Assembly (NCBI GenBank): GCA_027486095.1
Contig: JAIXPT010000440.1
Span: 1-43,527, forward strand
DNA length: 43,527 bases
Origin: Planctomycetaceae bacterium
GTDB lineage: Bacteria; Planctomycetota; Planctomycetia; Pirellulales; UBA1268
Reading direction: 5' to 3'
Shown: one piece after another, positions 17,922 to 26,229 of the stretch
How positions within the stretch are numbered: the stretch's first letter is position 1
How the letters are laid out: each line of letters begins with the position of its first letter
The notes under the pieces: generated by a model
Seen by the model: only the letters and a program-made list of their open reading frames with translations
Databases searched by the model: none
What the model was told of the DNA's origin: nothing
Made by a program: the position numbers and the translations under genes

Positions 17922-19520
17922 CTACCAGAACACGGCATAGAGCGCTGCCAAGACGCCCATCACGAGGACCGAGCCCACCGCGAAGCCGCCGCCGGGGCAG
18001 AAGTCGTCGCGGTCCCAGCGCAGGGCTTTGGTGTCGTCGCGCGTGCTGGCGGTGGCGAGGCTGATCGCGATCATGAGCGCGGTGAGAAGTAAAAAGACGT
18101 AGCCCATGCGATCGAGGAACGGCATGTCGGGCGTGAGATACTTGAATCCCGCCGAGAGGGGAATCGTGGCGAGTGCCACGGCCAACGCCGCCGGAGCGGT
18201 GGCCCCCGGCCAGAAGAAGCCGAGCAGGAAAATCACGCACACGCCGGGACTGATGAAGCCGGTGTATTCCTGGATGTATTGGATGGCCTGGTCGAATTTG
18301 CCAAGTTGCGGGGCCAACAAGACGGCGATCCCGCACGAAACCAGGATCGCGTAGCGGCCGACGCGGATCAGCGTTTCCTCGCGGGCCAGGGGGTTGAAAT
18401 ACCGCTTGTAGATATCGAGCGTGAAGATCGTGGCGATGCTGTTGGCCTTGCCGGCCAAGGAGGCCACGATCGCCGCGGTCAGGGCCGCGAACGACAGGCC
18501 CTTCAAGCCCGTCGGCAGGAGCGTGATCAAGGCTGAGTAGGCCTTGTCGGGCTTCACCGTGCCGGCGGCGTCGAGTATTTCGGTGCGGAACAAACCTTTT
18601 TGATGGAGCACAAACACCGCGATTCCCGGCACGACCACGATCAGCGGCATGAGCACCTTCATCGCGGCGGCAAAGAGAATGCCTGCTCGCGCCGTCTTGA
18701 GATCGGCCCCGAGCGCCCGCTGGGTGATGTATTGATTGCATCCCCAGTAGCTGATGTTCGCGATCCACATGCCCCCGAACACGGCGCCGAGCCCAGGCAG
18801 GTCTTTGTAGTGCGGATTCGCCTTGTCGAGAATCATGTGGAAGTGCCCCGGGGCCTGTTCACGGAGGAGCAGAAGCCCCGCCACAACGCCCGCCTGCCCG
18901 AATTGCTGTGCGACCAGATCAAGCGCGATCACGGTCGTGGCCAGCCCGCCGAGCACCAGCACGACCACCTGGATCACGTCGGTGTAGCCGATGACCTTCA
19001 TGCCCCCGAGGGTGATGAGGATCGCGAAGATTGCGAGAAACAGCACGCTGGGCATGAATCCGAAGCCGGAGAGGTTCACCACCGTGAGGGCGCCGAGATA
19101 GAGGATGCTCGTGAGATTGATGAACACGTACACGAGCAGCCAGAACACCGCCATGATGGTGGCGACGAGCTGCCCATACCGCTGCTTGAGAAACTGCGGC
19201 ATCGTGAAGATCCGGTTTTTCAGGTACCCGGGAATCAGGAACAACGCCACGAGGATCAGTGTGGCGGCCCCGATCCACTCGTAGCCGGAAATCGCCAGCC
19301 CCAGCGCGAAGCCGGCCCCGCTCATGCCGATGAACTGCTCGGCCGAGATATTCGATGCGATGATCGAAGAGCCGATCGCCCACCAGGTGAGCGATCCTTC
19401 GGCAAGAAAGAAATCATCGGCCGACGACGATTCGTTTTTCTTGCGGTAGTAGATCCAGAGGCCGTAGCCCGCCACGACGACGAAATAGGCGAGAAAGACG
19501 AGAAAGTCTGCGGGATGCAT
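17922..19520 (-). CDS. Sodium:solute symporter, SGLT type (sugar import)
   Basis: 532 residues with about 14 hydrophobic helices. SSS-family segments are obvious: FFLAEGSLTWWAIGSSIIASNISAEQFIG (helix 2, with the Na+-site Ser and Asn/Ser-rich turn), GYEWIGAATLI, KNRIFTMPQFLKQRYG, YWGCNQYITQRALGA, and AALTAAIVASLAGKANSIATIFTLDIYK (helix 8 with the second Na+-site residues). These are close to the Vibrio Na+/galactose transporter in motif content. The position between galK and galM supports galactose or glucose as substrate. It is placed in the inner membrane. Confidence 0.92.
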   Translation of the reverse strand: MHPADFLVFLAYFVVVAGYGLWIYYRKKNESSSADDFFLAEGSLTWWAIGSSIIASNISAEQFIGMSGAGFALGLAISGYEWIGAATLILVALFLIPGYLKNRIFTMPQFLKQRYGQLVATIMAVFWLLVYVFINLTSILYLGALTVVNLSGFGFMPSVLFLAIFAILITLGGMKVIGYTDVIQVVVLVLGGLATTVIALDLVAQQFGQAGVVAGLLLLREQAPGHFHMILDKANPHYKDLPGLGAVFGGMWIANISYWGCNQYITQRALGADLKTARAGILFAAAMKVLMPLIVVVPGIAVFVLHQKGLFRTEILDAAGTVKPDKAYSALITLLPTGLKGLSFAALTAAIVASLAGKANSIATIFTLDIYKRYFNPLAREETLIRVGRYAILVSCGIAVLLAPQLGKFDQAIQYIQEYTGFISPGVCVIFLLGFFWPGATAPAALAVALATIPLSAGFKYLTPDMPFLDRMGYVFLLLTALMIAISLATASTRDDTKALRWDRDDFCPGGGFAVGSVLVMGVLAALYAVFW

Positions 19521-19554
19521 GAGGACCGGTGCCGGTGGCTGGAGAGGTAACCGA

Positions 19555-20706
19555 TCAGGAAATCGGGGTGGCCCCGCCCATCGGCCGCGTGACGAACGCG
19601 AGGGGATCGATGCCGGTGCGATCGCGATATTCCCGCTCGAAGTCTTTCAGGATCCGCGGTGCTTCGCTGCTCTCGACGAGCGCCACCGCGCAGCCCCCGA
19701 ACCCACCGCCCGTCATGCGGCAGCCGAAGACCCCGGGGATGTGTCGCGAAAGCTCAACGAGGAGATCGAGCTCCAGGCACGAGACTTCGTAGTCGGTAGC
19801 GAGCGACGCGTGGCTGCCATACATCTGCTCGCCGGCGGCCTGCCAATTACGGGCCTGGAGCGCGTCGACGAACGACAGCGTTCGCTCATGTTCTGTCACC
19901 ACATGCCTCGAGCGGCGGTGCTCGATGTCCGGCAGCGCATCTGCAAGCCGGCGCCACTCGGCGACGCCGAGATCGCGAAGGGAGCCCACCCCCATGAGCC
20001 GCGCAGCCGATACACACTCCGCGCGACGCTTCGCGTATTCGCCGTCGGCCAGGCTGTGCTTCACGCCGGTGTGGATCACGAGCAGGGCGACCTCATCGGC
20101 GGGCAAGGGCACGTGAACCATGTGCCGGGTTTGGCAGTCGAGCAAGAGGGCGTGGCCGGGCTTGGCGAAGGTCACGGCGAACTGGTCCATGATGCCGCAG
20201 GGCACGCCGGCGAATTCATGTTCCGCCCGCTGGCAAAGGAGCGCCTTGTCCTCGAGCGAAAGGGTTTTTCCGCAGAGCACCTCGATGGCCGTCGCGGTGC
20301 AGACCTCGAGCGCCGCGCTGCTCGAAAGCCCGGCTCCGGGCGGGAGCGTCGCCGAAATCCGGGCGTTGAACCCGGGGATCACCCAGCCGAGGCGTTGGAA
20401 GCCGGCCACGACACCGCCCGGATAGGCGGCCCACGATCCCCGCAGCGGCAGTGGCGCAAGCGGCCGATCCAGATCGACACTGATCTCCGGGTGATCGGTC
20501 CGATCGCTCTTGAGAACCATGAGCCGATCGGACCGACGCACGACGTCGCAGCGGACATGCCGGTCGATCGCCATCGGCAGCACGAGGCCGTCGTTGTAGT
20601 CGGTGTGTTCCCCGATCAGATTCACTCGCCCGGGTGCGACGACCGAGAACTCGGGCGGTGCGGAACGCCTCGGGGCGGTCGTCTCGGCGAGATCAGCTAT
20701 GCTCAT
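19555..20706 (-). CDS. galK: Galactokinase
   Basis: 383 residues from the ATG at 20706, with AAGGAG eight bases upstream; the track ORF runs farther upstream in shadow sequence. The galactokinase signature is APGRVNLIGEHTDYNDG, the GHMP ATP-binding motif is LPPGAGLSSSAALE, and the third motif is MTGGGFGGC. Catalytic Asp lies in CGIMDQFAV, and Arg in GRVNLIGEH. It phosphorylates galactose at C1 with ATP, the first step after uptake. It lies 34 bases ahead of the symporter gene and 31 bases after the secreted binding protein. Confidence 0.96.
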   Translation of the reverse strand: MSIADLAETTAPRRSAPPEFSVVAPGRVNLIGEHTDYNDGLVLPMAIDRHVRCDVVRRSDRLMVLKSDRTDHPEISVDLDRPLAPLPLRGSWAAYPGGVVAGFQRLGWVIPGFNARISATLPPGAGLSSSAALEVCTATAIEVLCGKTLSLEDKALLCQRAEHEFAGVPCGIMDQFAVTFAKPGHALLLDCQTRHMVHVPLPADEVALLVIHTGVKHSLADGEYAKRRAECVSAARLMGVGSLRDLGVAEWRRLADALPDIEHRRSRHVVTEHERTLSFVDALQARNWQAAGEQMYGSHASLATDYEVSCLELDLLVELSRHIPGVFGCRMTGGGFGGCAVALVESSEAPRILKDFEREYRDRTGIDPLAFVTRPMGGATPIS

Positions 20707-20737
20707 CGATAGGCTCCTTCCCGCCACCCCCGGCCCG

Positions 20738-21295
20738 CTACTTCGCGGGCGACTTTTCCGCCAGCCCGACATCGATGGACTGCCCGCCGGCGGTCTGCTT
20801 GCAGTGCACGGCAAGCAGGTTGCTCCCCTTTTTGAGGGCGGCCTTGGCTTCGGGAAGCAGGGGAACTTCGACGTATTCGGTGACGAATCCCTTGACCTTC
20901 GCAGCCAAGACGCCATTCACATACACTTCCGCGTCTTCGTCGTGATGCATGAGCAGGAAAAGAGCACCTTCGGGGACGTGATCGAGCGTCACGCTGCGAC
21001 GGAGCCAGATGTCGTCCGTCAGCCATTCGGTACGGATCGTGGCACCCGGGCAGTACTTTTCGCCAAAGCCACTCTCACCGGTCTTCCAACCACTGTCGTC
21101 GTAGTCGGGTTTGGTCCATTCCCCCGCCGGCGGCGCGAGCGTGTAGCGCCACGTGGCCGCGGCGGTTTCCGCAGTCGGGATGATCTCCTGGGCGACTTGC
21201 GCGGTGGCGTCGGACGCCCATGCCAAGGCGCCGCAGGCCAGGATGGCGGTAAGCCCACGACGGGCGGAGAGGCGCGCGAAAGAAACGCGGTTCAT
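20738..21295 (-). CDS. Secreted galactose-binding-like domain protein heading the gal operon
   Basis: 185 residues from the ATG at 21295, with AAAGGA upstream; the track ORF start 16 codons earlier is probably not used. A signal peptide (LTAILACGALAWASDATAQ) is followed by one beta-sandwich resembling the sugar-binding domain of GH2 enzymes or the galactose-binding fold: WRYTLAPPAGEWTKPDYDDSGW, TDDIWLRRSVTLD, LLMHHDEDAEVYVNGVLA and LKKGSNLLAVHCKQT. No catalytic domain follows; the gene ends there, so it is a free-standing binding module. It is the promoter-proximal gene of the galactose operon. It could capture galactosides at the surface, or be the remnant of a larger glycosidase. Confidence 0.75.
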   Translation of the reverse strand: MNRVSFARLSARRGLTAILACGALAWASDATAQVAQEIIPTAETAAATWRYTLAPPAGEWTKPDYDDSGWKTGESGFGEKYCPGATIRTEWLTDDIWLRRSVTLDHVPEGALFLLMHHDEDAEVYVNGVLAAKVKGFVTEYVEVPLLPEAKAALKKGSNLLAVHCKQTAGGQSIDVGLAEKSPAK

Positions 21296-21334
21296 GAGAT
21301 GGTCCTTTCGATCGGTGTACGAGCGGTGTGGCAA

Positions 21335-21363
21335 CGTATACACCCCACATTCATGATTGTTAA
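21335..21363 (-). promoter_or_regulatory. Sigma-70 promoter of the galactose operon with GTATAC palindrome at -10
   Basis: On the minus strand TTAACA (21363-21358), exactly 17 bases, then TATACG (21340-21335), about 40 bases before the first start codon of the operon. The -10 hexamer is embedded in the palindrome GTATAC (21336-21341), which may also serve as an operator core. Confidence 0.6.
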
Positions 21364-21437
21364 GAACATTTACGAACTGGTCAAGGGCCTGGGTTTCGGA
21401 TTCGAAAGCCGGACGCCCTCCGGCGGTGTGGCATCGG

Positions 21438-22670
21438 TCACTGCCGGGGAGCGGCCTTTCGAGGCCTGCGGCCGGGTCGGGAGCTGGCGACCGACCGCAG
21501 GGGCATGCTCGGGGCGGAGTGCGCCTCCGTGATACGACGCATGATCGCGGCGATCGCCCCCTGCCGCTTGCTCGATCGAGTCGGGATGATCGTGCATTCG
21601 GCGAGCAGGGGCGTCAGCGTTCTCTGGCGCACCCGCTCGAGCACCTGATCGAAGCGCTCCTTGTGTTGAATGAGCAGCCTGCCATGCACGAAGATCGTGG
21701 TGGGATTAAAGGTGTTGATGACCGTGGCGATCGCGATGGCGAGGTATTCGGCCACGACATCGATCTCGTGCTGGAAGTCGCCGGGGCGTTCGTCGAGCGA
21801 GGCGGCGACTTCCGCGATCGAGACCGGTTTGGCGAGGCGGTCACGCACCATGCGCACGAGCGCCGCGTCGGTGGCGAGCGTCTCCAGGCAGCCGCGATTG
21901 CCGCAGCCGCAGCGAATGCCGGTCGGATCAGCCGTGTTGTGCCCGATCTCGCCGGCCATGCCGCTATGGCCGGAGAGAATCTGGCCACCCACCACGACGC
22001 CCAGTCCCAAGCCCTGCGTGACGTCGAGCATGGCGAAGTCGTCGAGCGTGCGCGCGTCGCCATACGTGCGCTCTCCCAGGCAGAGGGCCCGCACCTCGTG
22101 AACGAGAACACAGCCGATGCCCAGGCGTTGCTCCAGGTCGTGGGCAGGATTCTGGTGGTCGAGAAGATGGAGGTTTGGGCAGAACACCACCTGTTGCAGC
22201 CGTTCATTGACGAGGCCCGGAACGCTGACGCCCACGCCGCGACATGCCGCGGAGGACCGGGAAATCAGAAACCGTCCGTGTTCCTCGAGGCGGTCGAGCA
22301 GGTCGGCGTAGGTGTTTGGGGTCGGAAAGCGACGCGTCTGCTGTTCACTGACCCGGCCATCGAGGCCGGCCGCGGTCACGCAGGAGGTATCGGCGTCGAT
22401 GACGACGCCGAGCACCATGGCGGATTGCGTGGCCATCCGCACCAGCTTGCCCGGCCGCCCCAGGGCTCGCTTGCCCGAGTCGTATTCCTCGACCAGACCC
22501 CGCGCCAGGAGCGATTCGATGACCTTCGAAACCGTGGGTGGCGTCAGGCCCGACACCCGGGCGAGCGCTGCCCGCGACGAGGGCGCCCCGCGCTGCAGCA
22601 CTTCGAGCAACCGCCGTTCGTTCATGCGGCGCAACAGTGCCGGCTCGACTCGCTCCGATTTGTGCCGCAT
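21438..22670 (-). CDS. ROK-family transcriptional repressor (NagC/XylR type)
   Basis: 410 residues from the ATG at 22670 (MRHKSERVEP), preceded by AGGAG at nine bases. The N-terminal winged helix is NERRLLEVLQ...SRAALARVSGLTPPTVSKVIESLLARGLVEE. The ROK sugar-kinase-like domain follows: VLGVVIDADTS, VGVSVPGLVN, TQGLGLGVVVGGQILSGHSGMAGEIGHN and the zinc-binding CGCGNRGCLETLA. Such proteins repress sugar genes and are released by a sugar or sugar-phosphate ligand. The kinase motif DxGxT is replaced (DADTS), as usual for regulators. It lies directly upstream of the gal operon on the same strand (142-base gap) and downstream of secreted hydrolase genes, so either or both are candidate targets. The last 25 residues are Arg/Pro-rich and unremarkable. 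Confidence 0.92.
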   Translation of the reverse strand: MRHKSERVEPALLRRMNERRLLEVLQRGAPSSRAALARVSGLTPPTVSKVIESLLARGLVEEYDSGKRALGRPGKLVRMATQSAMVLGVVIDADTSCVTAAGLDGRVSEQQTRRFPTPNTYADLLDRLEEHGRFLISRSSAACRGVGVSVPGLVNERLQQVVFCPNLHLLDHQNPAHDLEQRLGIGCVLVHEVRALCLGERTYGDARTLDDFAMLDVTQGLGLGVVVGGQILSGHSGMAGEIGHNTADPTGIRCGCGNRGCLETLATDAALVRMVRDRLAKPVSIAEVAASLDERPGDFQHEIDVVAEYLAIAIATVINTFNPTTIFVHGRLLIQHKERFDQVLERVRQRTLTPLLAECTIIPTRSSKRQGAIAAIMRRITEAHSAPSMPLRSVASSRPGRRPRKAAPRQ

Positions 22671-22811
22671 GTCCGATGCTCCTGCGAGTGGCGATGAATG
22701 CGACCGCGTGCGGTTGCAAAGAGCACCAGGCGGACTGTCAGGATTGTAGCCCGCGCGAAACGTGGCCGTCATGCCGGGGCAGGATGGCCCGGAGCCGCAC
22801 GGATCGCCTGG

Positions 22812-24155
22812 TCAGCGGTCTACGAAAAACGGCCAGTTGTCGATGCACCCGGAGCCGTGTCCGTCGCGCACCGTCACGAACAGCCTGTAGGGCCCGGGCT
22901 CGGTGGGCGTGCAAATCCTGGCCATTCCCTTGTCGTCTGACTCGAGTACGCACTCGTCGATCAATTCCGGCTCGGCTTCGGCATCTCCCCCCTCCTTGCG
23001 ATCGACGTTCTCCCGGCGCACCTCCCAGGCGTAACTGAGCTCATCTCCCTCGGGATCACGGTAGGAAGCGGTTACGGTGAATGCGGTGTCGCCCGTCACG
23101 CGGCGTCCTGCCAACGGCACGTCGGTGGTGCCGAGCACCGGCGCGCGATTCGCGGGCCACCGCCCGGTCCAGGCCTGCGTCACGGCATCGACCGTAATCG
23201 TCTTTTCGCCGGTCGGCAGCAGCATCCCGAACCAGCTCGCCGTCGCCTCCTGCTTGCTACCCCAGAGAAAGGCATACGCGCCGAGGCATTGCCGCGTGTC
23301 CGACAAAATGTCCGTGGTGGTCACGTTGTAGGTGGCTGCTTTGCGGCGGCTGGTCGGCTCCAGGGGCGCGTTCCACGTGGTCTCTTCCGCCTCCCACGGG
23401 CCCGGGAGCCCGTATTCGGTGATGCAGTAGGGCTTCGTCCAGCCCATCCTGCGCAGGGCGTCTCCGATGCCCGCCGCTCCGGAGTAGGCATTGACGCCGA
23501 GGATGTCGATCGCCGGGGCGTGGTCACGAATCGCCCGCACCTTGGCGGGATTCACGTTGGCCACGACCGTCATCACCGGATGATGTGGATCGAGCGACTT
23601 CACGGTCTTCGCAAGTCGGCCCACCTCGGCCCACACGGCGGCGGAATCGCCGCGGCCCGTCGGGCCCTCCATCTCGTTGCCGAGCCCCCAGCAGAGGAGG
23701 CCTGGGAAATCCCGGAGGCGGCGCACGTCCTCCGCGACGGTGGCCCGCTGCCGTGCGAGCATTGCATCGTCGTCATAGCGGAAGCCATGCCGCTCATGCC
23801 CGAGCCAGAGCCCGACGGTGACGGCCAGGCCGCGGTCGTGGGCCCGCTCGATGAGCGACCGCCCGTCCACCTCCGCGAGCGCCGAGGCGGCATCCCAGGT
23901 GCGGAGCGCGTTGCCGCCGCAGGCGGCGAGCATGTCGAGCGCCGCGGTGCCGCCGACGCCGTGGACCACGAAGGGTCGGCCATCACGTATGAGCCGCCAG
24001 CCGCCGTCGGCGCCTTGCTCGACGCGCACGACGGATCCCGGCTCGGCTGCCGGCGAACACGCGCACACACCCGTGGCGAGCGCGGCCGCGATCACGACGG
24101 CGCGTGGCCACATGCATGCCGGCCGCGCGATACCCCGGCTAGTCGAGTTTTGCAT
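22812..24155 (-). CDS. Secreted TIM-barrel glycosidase-like protein (GH2-C/GH5-like)
   Basis: 447 residues. The N-terminus has a hydrophobic export signal ending ATGVCACSPAAE, possibly a lipoprotein signal; an internal ATG at 24113 (MWPRAVVI) would give a cleaner signal. The barrel begins WRLIRDGRPFVVHGVGG and NALRTWD, typical of GH2/GH5 barrels. The acid/base Glu is in CWGLGNEMEGP and the nucleophile candidate in YCITEYGLPGPW. A C-terminal domain (about 345-447) resembles a PKD/immunoglobulin-like fold: FTVTASYRDPEGDELSYAWEV. The start overlaps the end of the preceding gene by 17 bases. Substrate is unknown; related proteins are often annotated as beta-mannanase/glucanase-like. Family assignment is moderate. 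Confidence 0.72.
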   Translation of the reverse strand: MQNSTSRGIARPACMWPRAVVIAAALATGVCACSPAAEPGSVVRVEQGADGGWRLIRDGRPFVVHGVGGTAALDMLAACGGNALRTWDAASALAEVDGRSLIERAHDRGLAVTVGLWLGHERHGFRYDDDAMLARQRATVAEDVRRLRDFPGLLCWGLGNEMEGPTGRGDSAAVWAEVGRLAKTVKSLDPHHPVMTVVANVNPAKVRAIRDHAPAIDILGVNAYSGAAGIGDALRRMGWTKPYCITEYGLPGPWEAEETTWNAPLEPTSRRKAATYNVTTTDILSDTRQCLGAYAFLWGSKQEATASWFGMLLPTGEKTITVDAVTQAWTGRWPANRAPVLGTTDVPLAGRRVTGDTAFTVTASYRDPEGDELSYAWEVRRENVDRKEGGDAEAEPELIDECVLESDDKGMARICTPTEPGPYRLFVTVRDGHGSGCIDNWPFFVDR

Positions 24156-24633
24156 CGAATTCGAGCTGCTTGATGCGGCCGGCGGCTGCTTCGGCCGGTC
24201 GCCAAAACCACCCTTTGGGATCCCAGCATTGGCTGAATTTCAGTTCGTCGGCAAGTGTGCGGTAGGCCTCGATCGCTGCTGCGGTCTGCCCCGCCTTTTC
24301 GTGAACCTGCCCTTCGATAAAGAGGCAGGTGCCCACGTCGTTGAGGGCCCAGGCGTCGTGGGCCTTGTCGGTGGGAGCAAAGTCGGTGAGCGATTTCTGC
24401 TGCTTCACCGCTTCGGCCAGGTAGAGCTCGCGGCATTTACCGGTGTAGGCGAGCACGTGCTCGGCCGGCCCATCCGCGAGCGCCTTCCACGCCTTGCCGG
24501 TGAGCGTCGCAGACGTATGGTCGCCGAAGTCCTGTGCGCATGTGGTCAGGGCCACGAGCAGGCAGCTTGCGAGAGCAACCACGCAGGCAGAGCGGCTGCA
24601 CACGCCGCGGCAATCCGAGAACGAGCCAATCAT
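24139..24633 (-). CDS. Small secreted protein with one TPR-like helix pair
   Basis: 164 residues from the ATG at 24633, with GGAGGG upstream; the track ORF start at 24768 is upstream shadow sequence running through the dispersed SPERKRRD repeat. A signal peptide (SACVVALASCLLVALTTCAQ) is followed by a helical protein containing DVGTCLFIEGQVHEKAGQTAAAIEAYRTLADEL, a tetratricopeptide-like pair, then CWDPKGWFWRPAEAAAGRI. I recall similar DPKGWFW proteins in planctomycetes under the label beta-glucanase precursor, but no glycosidase motif is visible. It may be a partner of the following glycosidase-like gene, with which it overlaps by 17 bases. Confidence 0.65.
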   Translation of the reverse strand: MIGSFSDCRGVCSRSACVVALASCLLVALTTCAQDFGDHTSATLTGKAWKALADGPAEHVLAYTGKCRELYLAEAVKQQKSLTDFAPTDKAHDAWALNDVGTCLFIEGQVHEKAGQTAAAIEAYRTLADELKFSQCWDPKGWFWRPAEAAAGRIKQLEFDAKLD

Positions 24634-24704
24634 CGATAAGGGCCCTCCGGGTCGGTGCTGAGATGTATCTTCGCCTATTAAGCCTTGACGATTGCCGTCA
24701 TTCG

Positions 24705-24730
24705 GGTCCCGTCGCTTCCGCTCCGGGCTT
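24705..24730. repeat. Dispersed intergenic repeat, copy 1 (SPERKRRD type)
   Basis: GGTCCCGTCGCTTCCGCTCCGGGCTT is identical over 26 bases to 26101-26126; upstream flanks share TTGCCGT. It lies between two minus-strand genes. Read on the minus strand it gives SPERKRRD, a phrase I recall in many spurious small ORFs of planctomycete genomes, so it is probably a genome-wide intergenic element. CCCG and CGGG at its ends can form a short stem. Confidence 0.8.
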
Positions 24731-24764
24731 TTTGTTGTGAACGTAGGACCGGAATTTTCAAACA

Positions 24765-26018
24765 TCAATCAGGAAGCGTATCGAGAAGCTGGCGTGCCTG
24801 CTGGCAGTCTCCCGCGCGCAAGGCGGCCGCGGCCTGGTCGAGGAGCTCAGGGCGAGCAGTCCCCGACTTTCGCGCCCGGTAGAGCCGCTCAGGCAGACGC
24901 AGGTCGGCGGTGGTGTAGGGAACGTGCCGCCGCGCCTCCTGGACGACCTCCAGGAACACATGGCCGAATTCGCGGGTCGGCTCGATCATCGTGCCCTCGC
25001 CGTAGTCGTTCCACGTGACGAGCTGCACGATCGGCGACGACGAGGCGAGGGCCGCGCCGAGCGACTGCCGCAGCGTCTCGCCGCCCCGATGGGCGAGCAT
25101 CGGCCGCTTCTCTTCGTAGACGTCCTTGTAGCCCGGCCAGGCCGACACGATCACCTTGGACGGATGTTCCGCGGATGATGCAAACACGTCGGCGAGCCGC
25201 CGCCTCACCACAGGGTCGCCCGGCGCGTCCTGCCAGGGATCCCAGTGGATCCACGTGAATCCGCCGTCGGCCCCCGCCTTCCGCCAGAGGTGATGCAGCG
25301 CGAAGAATGCGGGGCGCTGCGGCAGCCCCGAGAACGCCGCGGCCCATGGTGCCTTGTCGGCGAAGTGGATCGGCCCGAAGTTCAAGAGCAGCGGCCTGCC
25401 ATCGAGCCGCACATAGTTTGATCCGCCAAACCAGTGTTCCGCCGCCCAGGCAAGATCGGCCCGCAGCCTGCCTTCGGCATCCGCTGGTTCGAGGAGTTTG
25501 CGATCCAGCAGCATGCCGACGGCCCGATCTTCGTAGCAGACGGCGAACTGCATTCCGTGCGCTGCAGCGGCGTCGAACAGGGCTCGGCTGGCTGCATGAA
25601 TGGCGGGGTAATCGAGGGCGTCTGCCGTGCCATACCAATCAACGATGACGCCGTCGATGCCCGCCAGCTTCATCTGCAGGAGGTGGCACTCGAGCAGCGT
25701 CGGGTCGGTGGAGTCGTAGGCCCCGATCAACGGATGGAAATGCGACCAGATGTCGGGCAGGCCATCGGGGCCGCTGCGTGACGGATCGTGACGATCGTCG
25801 AACCCCGTCCAGTGCTTGCCCCACTTCCCGCGAACGTCAGCCGACTCATACCAGGGCATGTAGTGAGCGAGCAGCAGCGCGGGGCGACCGGGTTCCTCGC
25901 CAACTGCATGGCGACCATGGCCGACGCACGCGGCCAGTCCGCACACCACCAGGCACAGACTCCAAACGCAGAGCGTGATGGTGTGGCACATCGCCGTGGC
26001 TGGTGCGGCCATGAACAT
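24765..26018 (-). CDS. Secreted GH99/GH71-like glycosidase
   Basis: 417 residues. The start at 26018 has GGAGAG seven bases upstream. A signal-type N-terminus (TLCVWSLCLVVCGLAACV) is followed by LLLAHYMPWY, the opening typical of the GH71/GH99-like superfamily. Other conserved stretches are DPTLLECHLLQMKLAGIDGVIVDWYG, GMQFAVCYEDRA, LLLNFGP, GFTWIHWDPW, KVIVSAWPGYKD and QLVTWNDYGEGTMIEPT, whose WNDYGEG is a hallmark of these enzymes. They cleave endo-alpha-mannan or alpha-glucan bonds in characterised members; the substrate here is open. The gene is divergent from the malonyl-CoA synthetase gene and shares a promoter region with inverted TATACAAA repeats. It is probably the first gene of the secreted trio ending at 22812. 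Confidence 0.78.
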   Translation of the reverse strand: MFMAAPATAMCHTITLCVWSLCLVVCGLAACVGHGRHAVGEEPGRPALLLAHYMPWYESADVRGKWGKHWTGFDDRHDPSRSGPDGLPDIWSHFHPLIGAYDSTDPTLLECHLLQMKLAGIDGVIVDWYGTADALDYPAIHAASRALFDAAAAHGMQFAVCYEDRAVGMLLDRKLLEPADAEGRLRADLAWAAEHWFGGSNYVRLDGRPLLLNFGPIHFADKAPWAAAFSGLPQRPAFFALHHLWRKAGADGGFTWIHWDPWQDAPGDPVVRRRLADVFASSAEHPSKVIVSAWPGYKDVYEEKRPMLAHRGGETLRQSLGAALASSSPIVQLVTWNDYGEGTMIEPTREFGHVFLEVVQEARRHVPYTTADLRLPERLYRARKSGTARPELLDQAAAALRAGDCQQARQLLDTLPD

Positions 26019-26043
26019 GGCGGACTCTCCGTGCCCAAAATTC

Positions 26044-26069
26044 TATACAAACAATGTTTGCTTTGTATA
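26044..26069. promoter_or_regulatory. Inverted repeat TATACAAA-N10-TTTGTATA in divergent promoter region
   Basis: Perfect 8-base arms at 26044-26051 and 26062-26069, separated by CAATGTTTGC. The right arm continues to GTATAC (26065-26070). It lies between the divergent starts at 26018 and 26230. TTTGTATAC resembles the TTGTATACAA-type sites bound by FCD-class GntR regulators. The TATACA/TATACT hexamers could alternatively be -10 elements of two divergent promoters. Confidence 0.6.
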
Positions 26070-26100
26070 CTGTCAGGTGTGGGGTGCTTGCCGTGACGCA

Positions 26101-26126
26101 GGTCCCGTCGCTTCCGCTCCGGGCTT
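26101..26126. repeat. Dispersed intergenic repeat, copy 2 (SPERKRRD type)
   Basis: Same 26 bases as 24705-24730. It lies in the gap between the two divergent genes, 30 bases downstream of the inverted repeat and about 100 bases before the ligase start. Same orientation as copy 1. Confidence 0.8.
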
Positions 26127-26229
26127 CGTGTGGCTGACGCATGATCGGACGTGGCGGTCATCAAGAATACGAAGGCGGCGTGGTGGAATCTTCTCGTTTT
26201 ATCGCGCGTTGCCGCCCGATGCACTGGCT

